Shown: positions 27,879 through 36,593 of the stretch, one piece after another
How positions within the stretch are numbered: position 1 is the first letter of the stretch
Layout of the letters: each line of letters begins with the position of its first letter
Assembly (NCBI GenBank): GCA_018241225.1
Contig: JAFEEG010000042.1
Coordinates: 1-64,000, forward strand
Direction: 5' to 3'
DNA length: 64,000 nucleotides
DNA from: Pseudomonadota bacterium
Lineage (GTDB): Bacteria > Pseudomonadota > Gammaproteobacteria > Burkholderiales > Burkholderiaceae_C
The notes under the pieces: generated by a model
Told to the model about the DNA's origin: nothing
The model's database searches: none
What the model saw: only the letters and a program-made list of their open reading frames with translations
Translations under genes and position numbers: made by a program

Positions 27879-28720
27879 TGTACGCTCGGGAAGCGGGCCA
27901 CGCCGCTCATGCCGGCGATCAGCTCGGGATAGGCTTCGTCAAGCCGAGCCTCGAGCTCGACGGTCTGGGCTACGGCATCGACCCGTGCATTGATGGCCGT
28001 GACCTTGGCCGGATAGGTCTTGCCGGTTTCGAGAATGCTCACCTTGAACGGCTGCCCCGGCTTGAGCTGCTTGAGCATGGCCGAAGGCACGTTCAACCGA
28101 ACCTTCAGCGCGCTGTCGCTCACCACATCGAAAAGCGGCGCGCCGGAACTCACCGTCTGGAAGGGCTTGACGTACACCTTCGCAATGCGCGCCGCAAAGG
28201 GTACACGCACAAAGCAGTAGCCCGCCTGCGTGACGGCCAGCGCGCGCGAGCCGATGGCCTTTTGCAGCTCGGTATTGGCCAGCGACACCTCGATGTCGCC
28301 CACCGCGTTGAGGTCGCGCATGGCACGCTTGGCATCCAGGTTCTGGCGGGCCTGCACAAGTTCGGCCTCTGCCACGTTGGCCCGAGCCTGCGCCTCGTTG
28401 CACTGCAGCTGCACCAGCAAGGCGCCCTTGGGGACCTGCTTGCCCAGCGATGCCTTCAGGTCACCCAGGGTGCCGTTCATCTGCGCGGACAGGGTGGTTT
28501 CCAGCTCGGCCACGAGGAGCACGCGGATCGCCGATGGATCGATGGCCGCGGGCACGGGTTGCTGCGCCGGTGCCCCCTGCTGCGCCACGGCGGGCCAAGC
28601 GGCCACGAGGCCAAGACACAGGGCCAGGGCCCATCGGATTCTGGAGAACGTCGCTGGCGGTTGATTCAACTCATTCACTTCCAATTCGGTCGGCGGGGCT
28701 GCGGCGGCGCGGTGCATCAC
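27875..28720 (-). CDS. HlyD-family periplasmic adaptor
   Basis: 281 residues. A proline-rich cytoplasmic start, a signal-anchor or signal peptide (about 29-46, ending PAVAQQ) and a short adaptor body: the lipoyl domain split by a coiled-coil hairpin (about 105-160) and a beta-barrel domain near the end. The segment VPSAMLKQLKPGQPFKVSI is typical of membrane-fusion proteins. It overlaps tolC by 4 bp and the next gene by 4 bp. Three adaptor-type proteins in one operon is more than the single copy usual for a tripartite pump. Confidence 0.8.
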   Translation of the reverse strand: MMHRAAAAPPTELEVNELNQPPATFSRIRWALALCLGLVAAWPAVAQQGAPAQQPVPAAIDPSAIRVLLVAELETTLSAQMNGTLGDLKASLGKQVPKGALLVQLQCNEAQARANVAEAELVQARQNLDAKRAMRDLNAVGDIEVSLANTELQKAIGSRALAVTQAGYCFVRVPFAARIAKVYVKPFQTVSSGAPLFDVVSDSALKVRLNVPSAMLKQLKPGQPFKVSILETGKTYPAKVTAINARVDAVAQTVELEARLDEAYPELIAGMSGVARFPSVQ

Positions 28721-30252
28721 TGGACGAGGCGGGGGCTGTTCTCGCCCGACACCGCACCGCGCAGGCGCTGGTTCTCCATCGAAACCGTGATCGACTCGAT
28801 TTCCTTGGCCAGCGACTTGATGTCGTAGCTCTGGATGGTGGTGGGAAACACGTCCAGGCCCACCGAGTTGTACAGGCGGCCCCAGGCGGCCTGCGCCGTC
28901 GCCTGCGCAGCTTCGCGCTGGTAGCGCGACAGCAGGAAGCGGCCTTCGGCGCGGATCAGCTCTAGCTCCGAACCCAGCGAGGTCTTGCGGGCCGAGCGTG
29001 CATAGTCGAGCAGCTTGGTATCCACCACCAGGCTTTCGTCGGCGAACTGCAGCTCATGCATGGCCAGCCCATAGCGAAGCGCGCCGATGCGCACCTGGGT
29101 GAGCACCGCCATCGACAGCGCCACGCGCCGCATCTCGTCGGTGTCGCTCTGCGATTGCTGCGAGGCGTTCAGGGCAGGCAGCTGCAGCAGGCGCAGCAGG
29201 TTGATCGACACCTCGATGCCCGCCGCCTGCCAGTGGTTGTTGTAGAGGTACTGGTTGGAGTCGTAGCGCGTGGACAGGTCCACGCCCACGCTCGGCCACA
29301 GCTGTGCCTTGGCGATCTCGATATCGCGCTGGTTGACCCGCTGGCGATACCACTCTTCCTGGATCTCGGGCCGGCGCACCAGTGCGACCTGCTCGAGTTG
29401 AGACAGATCAGCGCTCAGCTTGGGCAGCAGCGGATCGGGCGTGTCGACCAGTTGCATGGGCTGATTGGGCGGCAGCGACATCAGGGCGCGCAGCTCGGCT
29501 TGCGCAAACTCCAGGTCTTGCCGGCGCTGCGTGAGCAGCGAGACGGAGTCGAGCAAGGCACGCTGATAGGCCAGGATTTCCTGGCGAGGCAGCAGGCCGC
29601 GGTCTTGCGCCTCGCGCGCCTGGCGCAGTGCGTCATTGGTGCGCGCCAGCAACCCATCGACCTGCGGCAGCAGGCGTTGGGCGCCGAGCGCGCGCCAATA
29701 AGCGCTGCGGACATCCTGCAATACGTTCTGCGCGACCTTGCGGCGGCGTTCCTCGGCCATCAGGATCTGGTCGTTGCGCTGCGCGGTGCGGTAGTAGCCC
29801 ACCGCGAAGTCGAGCGTGCTCCAGCTCAGGCCCAGGCCTGCAATGGTGTGATAGCGCTCTTCGGACGTGGAAGGCCGCAAGCTCACTTGCCGGTCTTCGA
29901 TGCCGATGGATGTGCCGCCCGAGTCGTTGCTGCGGCCGGAGCGCCCGGCCGAGGCCACCAGGCGCGGCAGCATTTCGTGGCTGGAGACATCGCGCAGGTT
30001 GGCCGACAGCGCGCTCTCCATGAGCTTGAGGCGGTAGTCCAGGTTGTACTTGAGGGCACGCGCGGCGGCCTCGTAGAAACTGATGGGGCCGACCACCGGC
30101 TCCTGGTCCGCGTACATCTTCACCGTATCGGCTTGTGCGCGGGCGGTGTTTTCATCCTCTGTATAGGGCTTCTCTTTGACGACCGATGTACACGCGGCGA
30201 GAAACAAGGCAACACACAACGAAACGGGCGTCTTCAATGTCTGCATGGGCAT
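28717..30252 (-). CDS. TolC-family outer-membrane lipoprotein
   Basis: Outer-membrane channel of the TolC family, 511 residues. The leader ends in a lipobox, FLAACT, so the protein is probably lipid-anchored. The body contains two outer-membrane efflux repeats, with long helices such as ERRRKVAQNVLQDVRSAYWR and LDYARSARKTSLGSELELIR. First gene of the four-gene operon. Two start codons six bases apart (30252, 30246) are possible; AGAAGAAG precedes the first. Confidence 0.85.
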   Translation of the reverse strand: MPMQTLKTPVSLCVALFLAACTSVVKEKPYTEDENTARAQADTVKMYADQEPVVGPISFYEAAARALKYNLDYRLKLMESALSANLRDVSSHEMLPRLVASAGRSGRSNDSGGTSIGIEDRQVSLRPSTSEERYHTIAGLGLSWSTLDFAVGYYRTAQRNDQILMAEERRRKVAQNVLQDVRSAYWRALGAQRLLPQVDGLLARTNDALRQAREAQDRGLLPRQEILAYQRALLDSVSLLTQRRQDLEFAQAELRALMSLPPNQPMQLVDTPDPLLPKLSADLSQLEQVALVRRPEIQEEWYRQRVNQRDIEIAKAQLWPSVGVDLSTRYDSNQYLYNNHWQAAGIEVSINLLRLLQLPALNASQQSQSDTDEMRRVALSMAVLTQVRIGALRYGLAMHELQFADESLVVDTKLLDYARSARKTSLGSELELIRAEGRFLLSRYQREAAQATAQAAWGRLYNSVGLDVFPTTIQSYDIKSLAKEIESITVSMENQRLRGAVSGENSPRLVQ

Positions 30253-30697
30253 AGGCTTCTTCTGCTTCTTTCCTGGTGAATGACGACATGGAAAGGCCCG
30301 AGGAATTGAACCGGGCCGCAAGCGCGCAAACGCGCAAGCGCAAGTGCGCTAGGACGGTCCACCGTACGAGGCATCCGAACACACACGCCTGGCAGCAACA
30401 TTCGCGGCCAAGCCGGCCGGCTCACGAGCGGAGTCGGTCCGAGTCACGAAAACTCTCATTCATCTTCCCCCTGCTGGCTTCGATTCATCGTTAGCGCGGC
30501 AGCCGCGCCCCAATGCCGAACGCATGATCACATCGACAGCCGACTCGGCACAAGTACTACCCGGTATCACCGGTACTACATGCGCGAGCACGGCCTGCGC
30601 TCTGCGTGGCCGAGGATACCCGACTTCAAGATGAAGGCAACTTGAGAAAAGCGGCTCGCGGCCCTGCGCAACGAGGGCCAGGCCGAGCAGCAAACCA
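30253..30697. other. Upstream region of the export operon (445 bp)
   Basis: No gene is supported here. The stretch separates the adenylate cyclase gene from tolC on the same strand. GTACTAC occurs twice around 30555-30580, and AGTAC/GTACT arms flank CCGG-containing sequence there, a possible regulator site. The tolC promoter should lie here. Confidence 0.35.
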
Positions 30698-31642
30698 TCA
30701 GCGCATGCCGCGCTGTGCGAGCTGCAGATTTCCGCCGGTGGTGTTGAAGGAAATGGTGGGCGCGCTGAAGTCGCTCAGCGGTGCGCCCAAGCCGATCTCG
30801 CCGCTGCCGTGCAGGACGCACTCTTCGCGGCGCAGCGCGATTTCGCCGCTGGCGCCGGCCGTGCCATGAAAGCGCACCCACGTGCCATAGGTGCTCACGT
30901 CCACCAGCACGCAGCTGCCGTTGCGTGCCTCGATGCGCGCGTGCAGACGCGAAACGCGCGGGTCGTTCACCACGAACTGCGCCTCGTCCACACGCCCGAG
31001 ATGAATGGGAAGCTCGGCCGCGCGAAACAGCGTGCGAACGTCCAGCCAGCTCAGCTCGATCTGGCCGAAGGTGGAGTCGGGAATGCGTGGCGGCACGAGC
31101 GTGGCCGGCATGGTGAGGAAATCGGACACCTCGTCCTGCCAGTCGACCCGGTAGACCACCGGCATCTCGTTCTTGCCGCGAATATTGATGGGCCCGAGGT
31201 TGCGGTGCCGCGCGTCGATGGCGCCCAGGTCGTCGATGACCGCCTCGGTGGCCCAGATCTGGCTGGGGCCTGCAAGGTCGCTCAGCCGGGACGCGAGGTT
31301 GACGGCGTCGCCGTAGCAGTCGCCATCCACCTCCACCACTTCGCCGCTGGCCACGCCGATCTGCAATTCCATTCGCAGCGGCGGCGGCCACGTTTGCAGG
31401 CGCTTGTGGTGGTTGCGTTGCAGCTCGAGCACCGCGGTGGTGGCCGATCCGCCGTTGGGGAAGACGGCAAAGACACCGTCGCCAAGGGACTTGACGACGC
31501 GCCCGCCATGCATTTCGCACACGCCGCCGATCCATTGGATCAGGCGCGTGACCGTCTCGGTAGCCCGCGCATTGCCGATGGCTTCGAACACGCGCGTGCT
31601 GCCGGTCAAATCGGCGAAGACAACCGTGGTTTGAGAGCCCAT
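30698..31642 (-). CDS. Class III adenylate/guanylate cyclase with FHA domain
   Basis: 314 residues, soluble. The N-terminal cyclase domain (1-165) has the metal aspartates D11 (VVFADLTGSTR) and D55 (KSLGDGVFAVF), and the transition-state region CYGDAVNLASRL. The C-terminal FHA domain (about 205-300) carries LGRVDEAQF, VSRLHARI and the loop GTWV, which bind phosphothreonine. Product is probably cAMP; a guanylate product is possible. An FHA domain implies control by Ser/Thr phosphorylation. It lies upstream of the export operon on the same strand, so a regulatory link is plausible but unproven. Confidence 0.85.
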   Translation of the reverse strand: MGSQTTVVFADLTGSTRVFEAIGNARATETVTRLIQWIGGVCEMHGGRVVKSLGDGVFAVFPNGGSATTAVLELQRNHHKRLQTWPPPLRMELQIGVASGEVVEVDGDCYGDAVNLASRLSDLAGPSQIWATEAVIDDLGAIDARHRNLGPINIRGKNEMPVVYRVDWQDEVSDFLTMPATLVPPRIPDSTFGQIELSWLDVRTLFRAAELPIHLGRVDEAQFVVNDPRVSRLHARIEARNGSCVLVDVSTYGTWVRFHGTAGASGEIALRREECVLHGSGEIGLGAPLSDFSAPTISFNTTGGNLQLAQRGMR

Positions 31643-31987
31643 GTAGTGCTAGAGATGCTTCCTCGCAATCGCAAGCTCATTATGGCAAATAGTCACATTC
31701 CCAAAGAGAACGTGAGCAAAAGAGCTTGCAAATTGACAGAAAGCTGTGGCAATTGGTGACTGGACGCAACACAAAGCTTGATGGCGCAGCCTACACGATG
31801 CACCGAGTAACACCTCTCCTCAAAAAGTAGTACGAAGGTTGCCATTCCTCCGAAGCCCCATGAGCAAAAGTGTGAAGTATGTTGTTTTTAAACATGATTT
31901 GATGTTTGTGCGCTTGTGCCATCAACCCCTCCCCCATTAGTCTGCGCCCAAGAGTTAACGTTTATTTACCTTCGTACGTTCCCCATC
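31643..31987. other. Divergent intergenic region, AT-richer, two inverted repeats
   Basis: Between the cyclase and the plus-strand small gene. TCACATTC/GAACGTGA (7 of 8 pairs) lies at 31693-31715, just upstream of the cyclase. AAACAT/ATGTTT lies at 31890-31907, upstream of the small gene. Both may be operators. No gene is seen. Confidence 0.35.
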
Positions 31988-32320
31988 ATGGTGTCTCTGC
32001 GCAAGCTTATTCGCCTCCTTCCTCTGCCAGCGCTTGGGCTGCGTCAGTCGGAAGAACGGCGCGCCGGCGAGATCCGGATGGCCATGCTCAACATGCTGCG
32101 CCTGCACGGCGGCCACGCCGTCAGCCGCGTGGCCCAGCGCGTGCAGTTTGCCGATGACCTGGAAGCGCTGTGGTACCTGCGCCAGGACGTGATGACCGCC
32201 CTGAGCGACTTCGACGGCGAGGGCGCCGCCCGCCGCCAGATGAAGCAGATCAACAGCATGTTCCGGGGCCGCCTGCCCGATGCCATGGGCCCGCGCGCCC
32301 ATCGGCACATTCCCTCCTGA
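31988..32320 (+). CDS. Hypothetical protein (110 aa)
   Basis: Unrecognised soluble, basic protein without signal peptide. Mostly helical: RAGEIRMAMLNMLRLHGGHAV, then RVQFADDLEALWYLRQDVMTALSDFDGE. It reads like a conserved small cytosolic protein of this group. The start at 31988 is chosen because the upstream part of the frame is low-complexity. It is convergent with ldcA, 33 bp away. Confidence 0.6.
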   Translation: MVSLRKLIRLLPLPALGLRQSEERRAGEIRMAMLNMLRLHGGHAVSRVAQRVQFADDLEALWYLRQDVMTALSDFDGEGAARRQMKQINSMFRGRLPDAMGPRAHRHIPS

Positions 32321-32353
32321 GCTTTTTCCCTGCCGGCTGACGCCTGACGTGCG

Positions 32354-33313
32354 TCAGTGATGGTGATGGTCGTGGCCTTCGTGCGCGTGACGATGGCCCC
32401 AGACCATGAAGACGTCGCGGCCATCGGCCGCGAGTTCGACCTTGGCGCCCACGGGCAGCAGCACCTTGGTCGGCACATGCCCGAACGGCAGGCCGGTGAG
32501 CACCGGCACCTTCAGCAGAGCGCGCAGGCGCTCGACCACGCTGGGCATGCCGAAGCCGCGGTCATGCGGCACCTTCTTGTGGCCGGTGAAGTGGCCGAGC
32601 ACCACGGCCTTCTGGCGCGCCAGGACACCGGCGTGCCTCAATTGATCGAGCATGCGCTCGACACGGTAAGGATGCTCGTTCACGTCTTCGAGAAAGAGCA
32701 CCCCTTTGTCCACCTGCGGGAAATACGGCGTACCCAGCAATGAGGTGAGCACGCACAGGTTGCCGCCCCAGAGCGTCGCACCATGGATGCTGCGCAGCTT
32801 TTCGCCAACCGCGGCATCGCGCGCCGGCAGCCGCCAGCCAGTGCCTTCGCCCTGGCCGTGCAGGAGGTCGTCGAAGCAGGCTTCCATGATGTCGTCGGCA
32901 CCCGCTTCTGCACCGAAGTCTTCGCCCAGTGCGGGGCCGGCCCAGGTCACGGTTTGCGTCTTGGCCAGCACCGCGCACTGCAGTGCGGTGAAGTCGGACA
33001 CGCCCACGAACTCCGTTCCGCGCTCGACGGCCTTGGCGATGGCTTTGTAAGGCAGCGCATCGAGAATGCGGGTCAGGCCGTAGCCACCTCGCGAAATGAG
33101 CGCCACGTCCGCACGGCTGGCGGCGGCGCGGCCGATGGCGGCGATGCGGGTGGCATCGTCGCCGGCAAAACGCTGCTGGCTCTTGAGGGCGGCTTCGTCG
33201 ACTTCCACCTCGTGACCCAGCGCCTTGAGCCGGGCCACGCCGCGCTTGAAGGCGGCCCTGTCGCGCACCGCGCTGGAGGGCGAATAGATATAGATGTGCT
33301 TTTTCTTGCTCAT
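32354..33313 (-). CDS. ldcA: Murein tetrapeptide L,D-carboxypeptidase
   Basis: Serine peptidase (S66) that removes the terminal D-alanine from muropeptides during peptidoglycan recycling. The 319 residues contain the catalytic triad S106 (GVSDFTAL), E209 (FLEDVNE) and H279 (PFGHVPT), with GGNL at about 183-186 before the glutamate. It ends with an unusual His-rich tail (HRHAHEGHDHHHH) that could bind metal. It starts inside the end of tadA (4-bp overlap) and is last in the paiB-small protein-tadA-ldcA operon. Confidence 0.9.
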   Translation of the reverse strand: MSKKKHIYIYSPSSAVRDRAAFKRGVARLKALGHEVEVDEAALKSQQRFAGDDATRIAAIGRAAASRADVALISRGGYGLTRILDALPYKAIAKAVERGTEFVGVSDFTALQCAVLAKTQTVTWAGPALGEDFGAEAGADDIMEACFDDLLHGQGEGTGWRLPARDAAVGEKLRSIHGATLWGGNLCVLTSLLGTPYFPQVDKGVLFLEDVNEHPYRVERMLDQLRHAGVLARQKAVVLGHFTGHKKVPHDRGFGMPSVVERLRALLKVPVLTGLPFGHVPTKVLLPVGAKVELAADGRDVFMVWGHRHAHEGHDHHHH

Positions 33314-34425
33314 GTCGGCGCGAAGTATCCCATTGCGCGGCGCGCCAGTGCGGCTGCCTCGCCTGGCGCAACGCTTCGCGCCTTGCGTGGACGCCCGAAG
33401 GCGCGAAGCGCAGCCTCGAATCCTCGATCGGGAAAAGGGGCGCGGCGTGCGTCTTCCAGTTCGGGCGCAGGGCTTTCGCTTGCCACCAGAAATGCCGTCA
33501 CGGGCGCAGCAGCAGCCAACGCCTCGCCCAGGGCTTGCATGCTTTCACAGGCGATCAGCACCACCCGGTCGGCACCCAGGCGATCCAGCCATTGGAGAAG
33601 GACGTCGCGGTGCCGCTCCAACGTGTGGAAGGCCTCGCGCTTGGGCTTGTCGCTCTTGCCGAAGCCGACGAGGTCGGGCGCCAGCACGCGCGGCGCGCCC
33701 GCTGCCTGCAGCGAATTCACCAAGGCGTGAAGATGCTGGCTCCACAGGCCTGCGCCATGCAGGCACACGCAGGCCAGCGCGCCGCAGGCATCTGGCGCGG
33801 TGTCCAGGTAGCTCATTCGCAAACCCTGCAATGCCGGCAGGTCGGCCACCTGCCCTTCGGGCCAGGGAACGGGCAACGCACTGAAACGAGCTTCGGGCGT
33901 GCGCAGCGCATCGTCGCGCAGGGGCTGCGCCGTGGCGCGGGCTTGCTCGCGGCAGCCTCGAAAGAACTCCTGCAGCATCTGGGCGCACTCGTTGGCAAGC
34001 ACGCCGCCTTGAACCGTGGTCTGGTGGTTGAGTTCGGACTTGGCGAACAGGTCGAGCACCGAGCCAGCCGCGCCCGTCTTGGGGTCGGCCGCACCGAAGA
34101 CCACGCGTGCCAGCCGCGCGTGCAGCATGGCGCCGGCGCACATGGCGCAGGGCTCCAGGGTCACGAACAGTTCGCAGCCGTCCAGGCGATAGTTGCTCAG
34201 CGCCTGGGCTGCGGCGCGCAGCGCGGCAATTTCGGCATGCGCAGTCGGGTCGTGGCCGGCCACCGGCGCATTGCGCCCGCTCGCCAGCAACGCGCCATCC
34301 TTGACCACCACAGCACCGACCGGCACCTCGCCGGCCGCCATGGCCAGGCGTGCCTGCGCCAGTGCGAGCGACATCCAGTGGGCGTCGTCCGGTGCTTGGC
34401 CTGCCTTGCCCGAATCGCTGCTCAC
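33310..34425 (-). CDS. tadA: tRNA adenosine deaminase fused to alpha/beta hydrolase-like domain
   Basis: Residues 1-165 are a complete TadA: HAE (63-65) holds the catalytic glutamate and zinc ligand, and PCAMC (92-96) the two cysteine ligands. It makes inosine at the wobble position of tRNA-Arg(ACG). Residues about 200-371 resemble an alpha/beta hydrolase (LHGAGLWSQH and LAPDLVGFGKSDKP are the oxyanion and strand-4 regions). The nucleophile elbow, however, reads ACESMQ instead of GxSxG, and no catalytic His is recognisable, so this half is probably inactive or structural. It overlaps both neighbours by 4 bp. Confidence 0.9.
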   Translation of the reverse strand: MSSDSGKAGQAPDDAHWMSLALAQARLAMAAGEVPVGAVVVKDGALLASGRNAPVAGHDPTAHAEIAALRAAAQALSNYRLDGCELFVTLEPCAMCAGAMLHARLARVVFGAADPKTGAAGSVLDLFAKSELNHQTTVQGGVLANECAQMLQEFFRGCREQARATAQPLRDDALRTPEARFSALPVPWPEGQVADLPALQGLRMSYLDTAPDACGALACVCLHGAGLWSQHLHALVNSLQAAGAPRVLAPDLVGFGKSDKPKREAFHTLERHRDVLLQWLDRLGADRVVLIACESMQALGEALAAAAPVTAFLVASESPAPELEDARRAPFPDRGFEAALRAFGRPRKARSVAPGEAAALARRAMGYFAPT

Positions 34426-34646
34426 TTGGCGTCGTCAGGCATGGGGCGCGGCTGCTGCATGGCCGCATCGAGCGACTGCTTGAACTGCTCTTGCACCTGC
34501 CGCGGATTGCCTGCGGGTGCGCTCAGCGTGCCCACGCCTTCCACGGTCACTGCGGGTGCCACCGACGTCGTCAGCTGCTTCTTCACCAGCAGGCCGACGA
34601 TGGCCAGCGCAATCACCAGCCCCACGAGGCCCAGCGCGCGGATCAT
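34422..34646 (-). CDS. Small single-helix membrane protein (74 aa)
   Basis: One hydrophobic helix (about 3-21, ALGLVGLVIALAIVGLLV) with a basic KK after it and an acidic, Gln-rich periplasmic or cytosolic tail (QVQEQFKQSLDAAMQQ). It overlaps paiB and tadA by 4 bp each. No family recognised. Confidence 0.75.
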   Translation of the reverse strand: MIRALGLVGLVIALAIVGLLVKKQLTTSVAPAVTVEGVGTLSAPAGNPRQVQEQFKQSLDAAMQQPRPMPDDAK

Positions 34647-35296
34647 GGTGCGAGCTCCTCAGGCGAGGGCATGGCATCCACCTGCAGGCCCAGGCGGCGC
34701 ATCCAGGCGGCAAGCGCCTGCTCGTCGGGCGTGCCGGCGGCGTAGCGCGCATGCATTTCCACATGCGATTCGCGGCGATGCTGGTTGAGCTTGATCTTGC
34801 ACTGCAGGTCGACCACCGACAGCTCGAAGCCGACGATGCCGGCCAGCATCTTGAGCTGGAACTCTTCGCCCAGGTCGCGCCACTGCTGCGCATAGGACGG
34901 CTCGTGCTGCCCGATCAGGCGCTTGAGCAGCGCATCTTTCTCGTCCGGCGCCTCCACCAGCCGCGCCTGCACCACGCAGTGCACGGCCAGGTAGTTCCAG
35001 GTGGGCACGCGCGCCAGGTCCGGATAGACGGAGGGCGACAGATAGGCATGCGGCCCCAGGAAGGTGGCCACCGCACGCGGTCGCGCCTGCAGGTGGCGCC
35101 ATTGCGCATTGGGCTTGGCGCAGTGCCCCCAGAGAACCAGGTCGTCAGGGCCACGCTCTTGCAGCACCAGCGGAAGGTGCGTGACGAAGGGCAGCCCGTC
35201 GTCGTCGGTGGTGATCAGGCTGGCAAAGGCGTTCGCGCGCATCAGCTCGGCAGCGACGGCGCGGTCTTTCTCGTTGAATTGGGGCGGCAGGTACAT
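34643..35296 (-). CDS. PaiB-type FMN-binding negative regulator
   Basis: 217 residues of the PaiB/FMN-binding split-barrel family. MYLPPQFNEKD at the start and ATFLGPHAYLSPSVY and VPTWNYLAVH in the middle are diagnostic. PaiB proteins were named as transcriptional regulators of degradative enzymes in Bacillus; in proteobacteria their role is unclear and they may be flavin- or heme-binding enzymes. First gene of a four-gene chain with 4-bp overlaps. Confidence 0.88.
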   Translation of the reverse strand: MYLPPQFNEKDRAVAAELMRANAFASLITTDDDGLPFVTHLPLVLQERGPDDLVLWGHCAKPNAQWRHLQARPRAVATFLGPHAYLSPSVYPDLARVPTWNYLAVHCVVQARLVEAPDEKDALLKRLIGQHEPSYAQQWRDLGEEFQLKMLAGIVGFELSVVDLQCKIKLNQHRRESHVEMHARYAAGTPDEQALAAWMRRLGLQVDAMPSPEELAP

Positions 35297-35382
35297 GGCG
35301 TGCGCGGTTCGTGGAGCAACAACGCACTAGTGTGCCAGCGGCAGCGGGCCTTGGGTTGGCCCGAATCAGTGGGCCGAGGGCG

Positions 35383-36564
35383 TCAGACAACACCTTCGCG
35401 CCGCATGGCCTCGATGTGCTCGGCCGTCCACCCCAGCTCCCGCAGGATGGCTTCGGTGTGTTCGCCCAGCGCCGGCACGGCATCCATGCGCGCTTCGTAG
35501 GCCTCGGTCCTGCCCGGCGGCAGCAGCGCCGGCACCGGCCCGCTGGGCGTGGGCACTTCGGTCCAGCGGCCGCGCGCCGCCAGTTGGGGATGGGCCCAGA
35601 CTTCGCGCATGTCGTTCACACGGGCGTTGGCAATCTGCGCCGCCTCCAGCCGCTGCACGACTTGCTCTGCGCTCATGGATAAAAAGACATCGACCAGAAG
35701 CGCCCGCAGCGCTTCGCGATTGGCGACCCGGCGCGAGTTGGAGGCAAAGCGCTCGTCGGTGGCGAGCTCCGGCTGCTGCAGCACCACCTGGCAGAACGCC
35801 AGCCATTCGCGCTCGTTCTGCAGGCCCAGCATCACCGTGCGGCCGTCCCCGGCCTGGAACGGGCCATAGGGGAAGATGGTGGCGTGCGCCGCGCCGGCAC
35901 GCGGCGGCGGCTGCGCCCCCTCGAAGGCGTAGTACAGCGGAAAGCCCATCCACTCGACCATGCTCTCGAGCATGGAGACATCGATGCGACTGCCCTTGCC
36001 TGTCTTGCCACGCTGGATGAGCGCCGCCAGGATGCTGCTGTAGGCATACATGCCCGCGGCGATGTCGGCAATGGAGCAGCCCGCCTTGGCCGGCTCCTGC
36101 TGCGAGCCGGTGACCGACAGGAAGCCCGACTCGCTTTGAATCAGCAGGTCGTAGGCCTTCTTGTCCCGATAGGGCCCGCTGTCGCCATAGCCCGAGATGT
36201 CGCACACGACCAGGCGCGGATGCTTGTCGTGCAGCGCCTCGAAAGACAGGCCGAGCCTCGCGGCGGCGCCGGGTGCCAGGTTCTGAACCAGGACGTCGGC
36301 CTCTTCGAGCAGCTTGGCGAGCACGGGCTGCGCCTGGCTGTGCTTCACGTCCAGCGTGAGACTTTCCTTCGAGCGGTTGGTCCACACGAAATGCGAGGCC
36401 AGGCCGCGCACCCGCTCGTCGTAGTGCCGTGCAAAGTCGCCGGTGCCCGGCCGCTCGACCTTGATGACCCGTGCGCCCAGGTCGGCCAGCTGCCGCGTGC
36501 AGAACGGAGCCGCAATGGCGTGCTCCAGCGTGACGACCGTGATGCCGTCCAGTGGCCGTGTCAT
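35383..36564 (-). CDS. Class III CoA-transferase (CaiB/BaiF family)
   Basis: 393 residues. Transfers CoA between carboxylic acids through a glutamyl or aspartyl intermediate. GITVVTLEHAIAAPFCTRQLADLGARVIKVE is the family start (positions about 7-37), and the catalytic aspartate probably lies in KKAYDLLIQSESG (about 135-147). It is last in an operon after an acyl-CoA dehydrogenase and a hot-dog hydratase. The start at 36564 is given by the family N-terminus. Substrate unknown; a branched or dicarboxylic acid is likely from context. Confidence 0.87.
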   Translation of the reverse strand: MTRPLDGITVVTLEHAIAAPFCTRQLADLGARVIKVERPGTGDFARHYDERVRGLASHFVWTNRSKESLTLDVKHSQAQPVLAKLLEEADVLVQNLAPGAAARLGLSFEALHDKHPRLVVCDISGYGDSGPYRDKKAYDLLIQSESGFLSVTGSQQEPAKAGCSIADIAAGMYAYSSILAALIQRGKTGKGSRIDVSMLESMVEWMGFPLYYAFEGAQPPPRAGAAHATIFPYGPFQAGDGRTVMLGLQNEREWLAFCQVVLQQPELATDERFASNSRRVANREALRALLVDVFLSMSAEQVVQRLEAAQIANARVNDMREVWAHPQLAARGRWTEVPTPSGPVPALLPPGRTEAYEARMDAVPALGEHTEAILRELGWTAEHIEAMRREGVV

Positions 36565-36593
36565 GGCAAGCGCCCTTTCTTTCCCATGTGCAC

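Noticed and set aside
31693..31715. CRP-type site upstream of the cyclase
   Set aside because: The arms read TCAC...GTGA, the reverse of TGTGA...TCACA, so CRP binding is unlikely; kept only as an unspecified inverted repeat.
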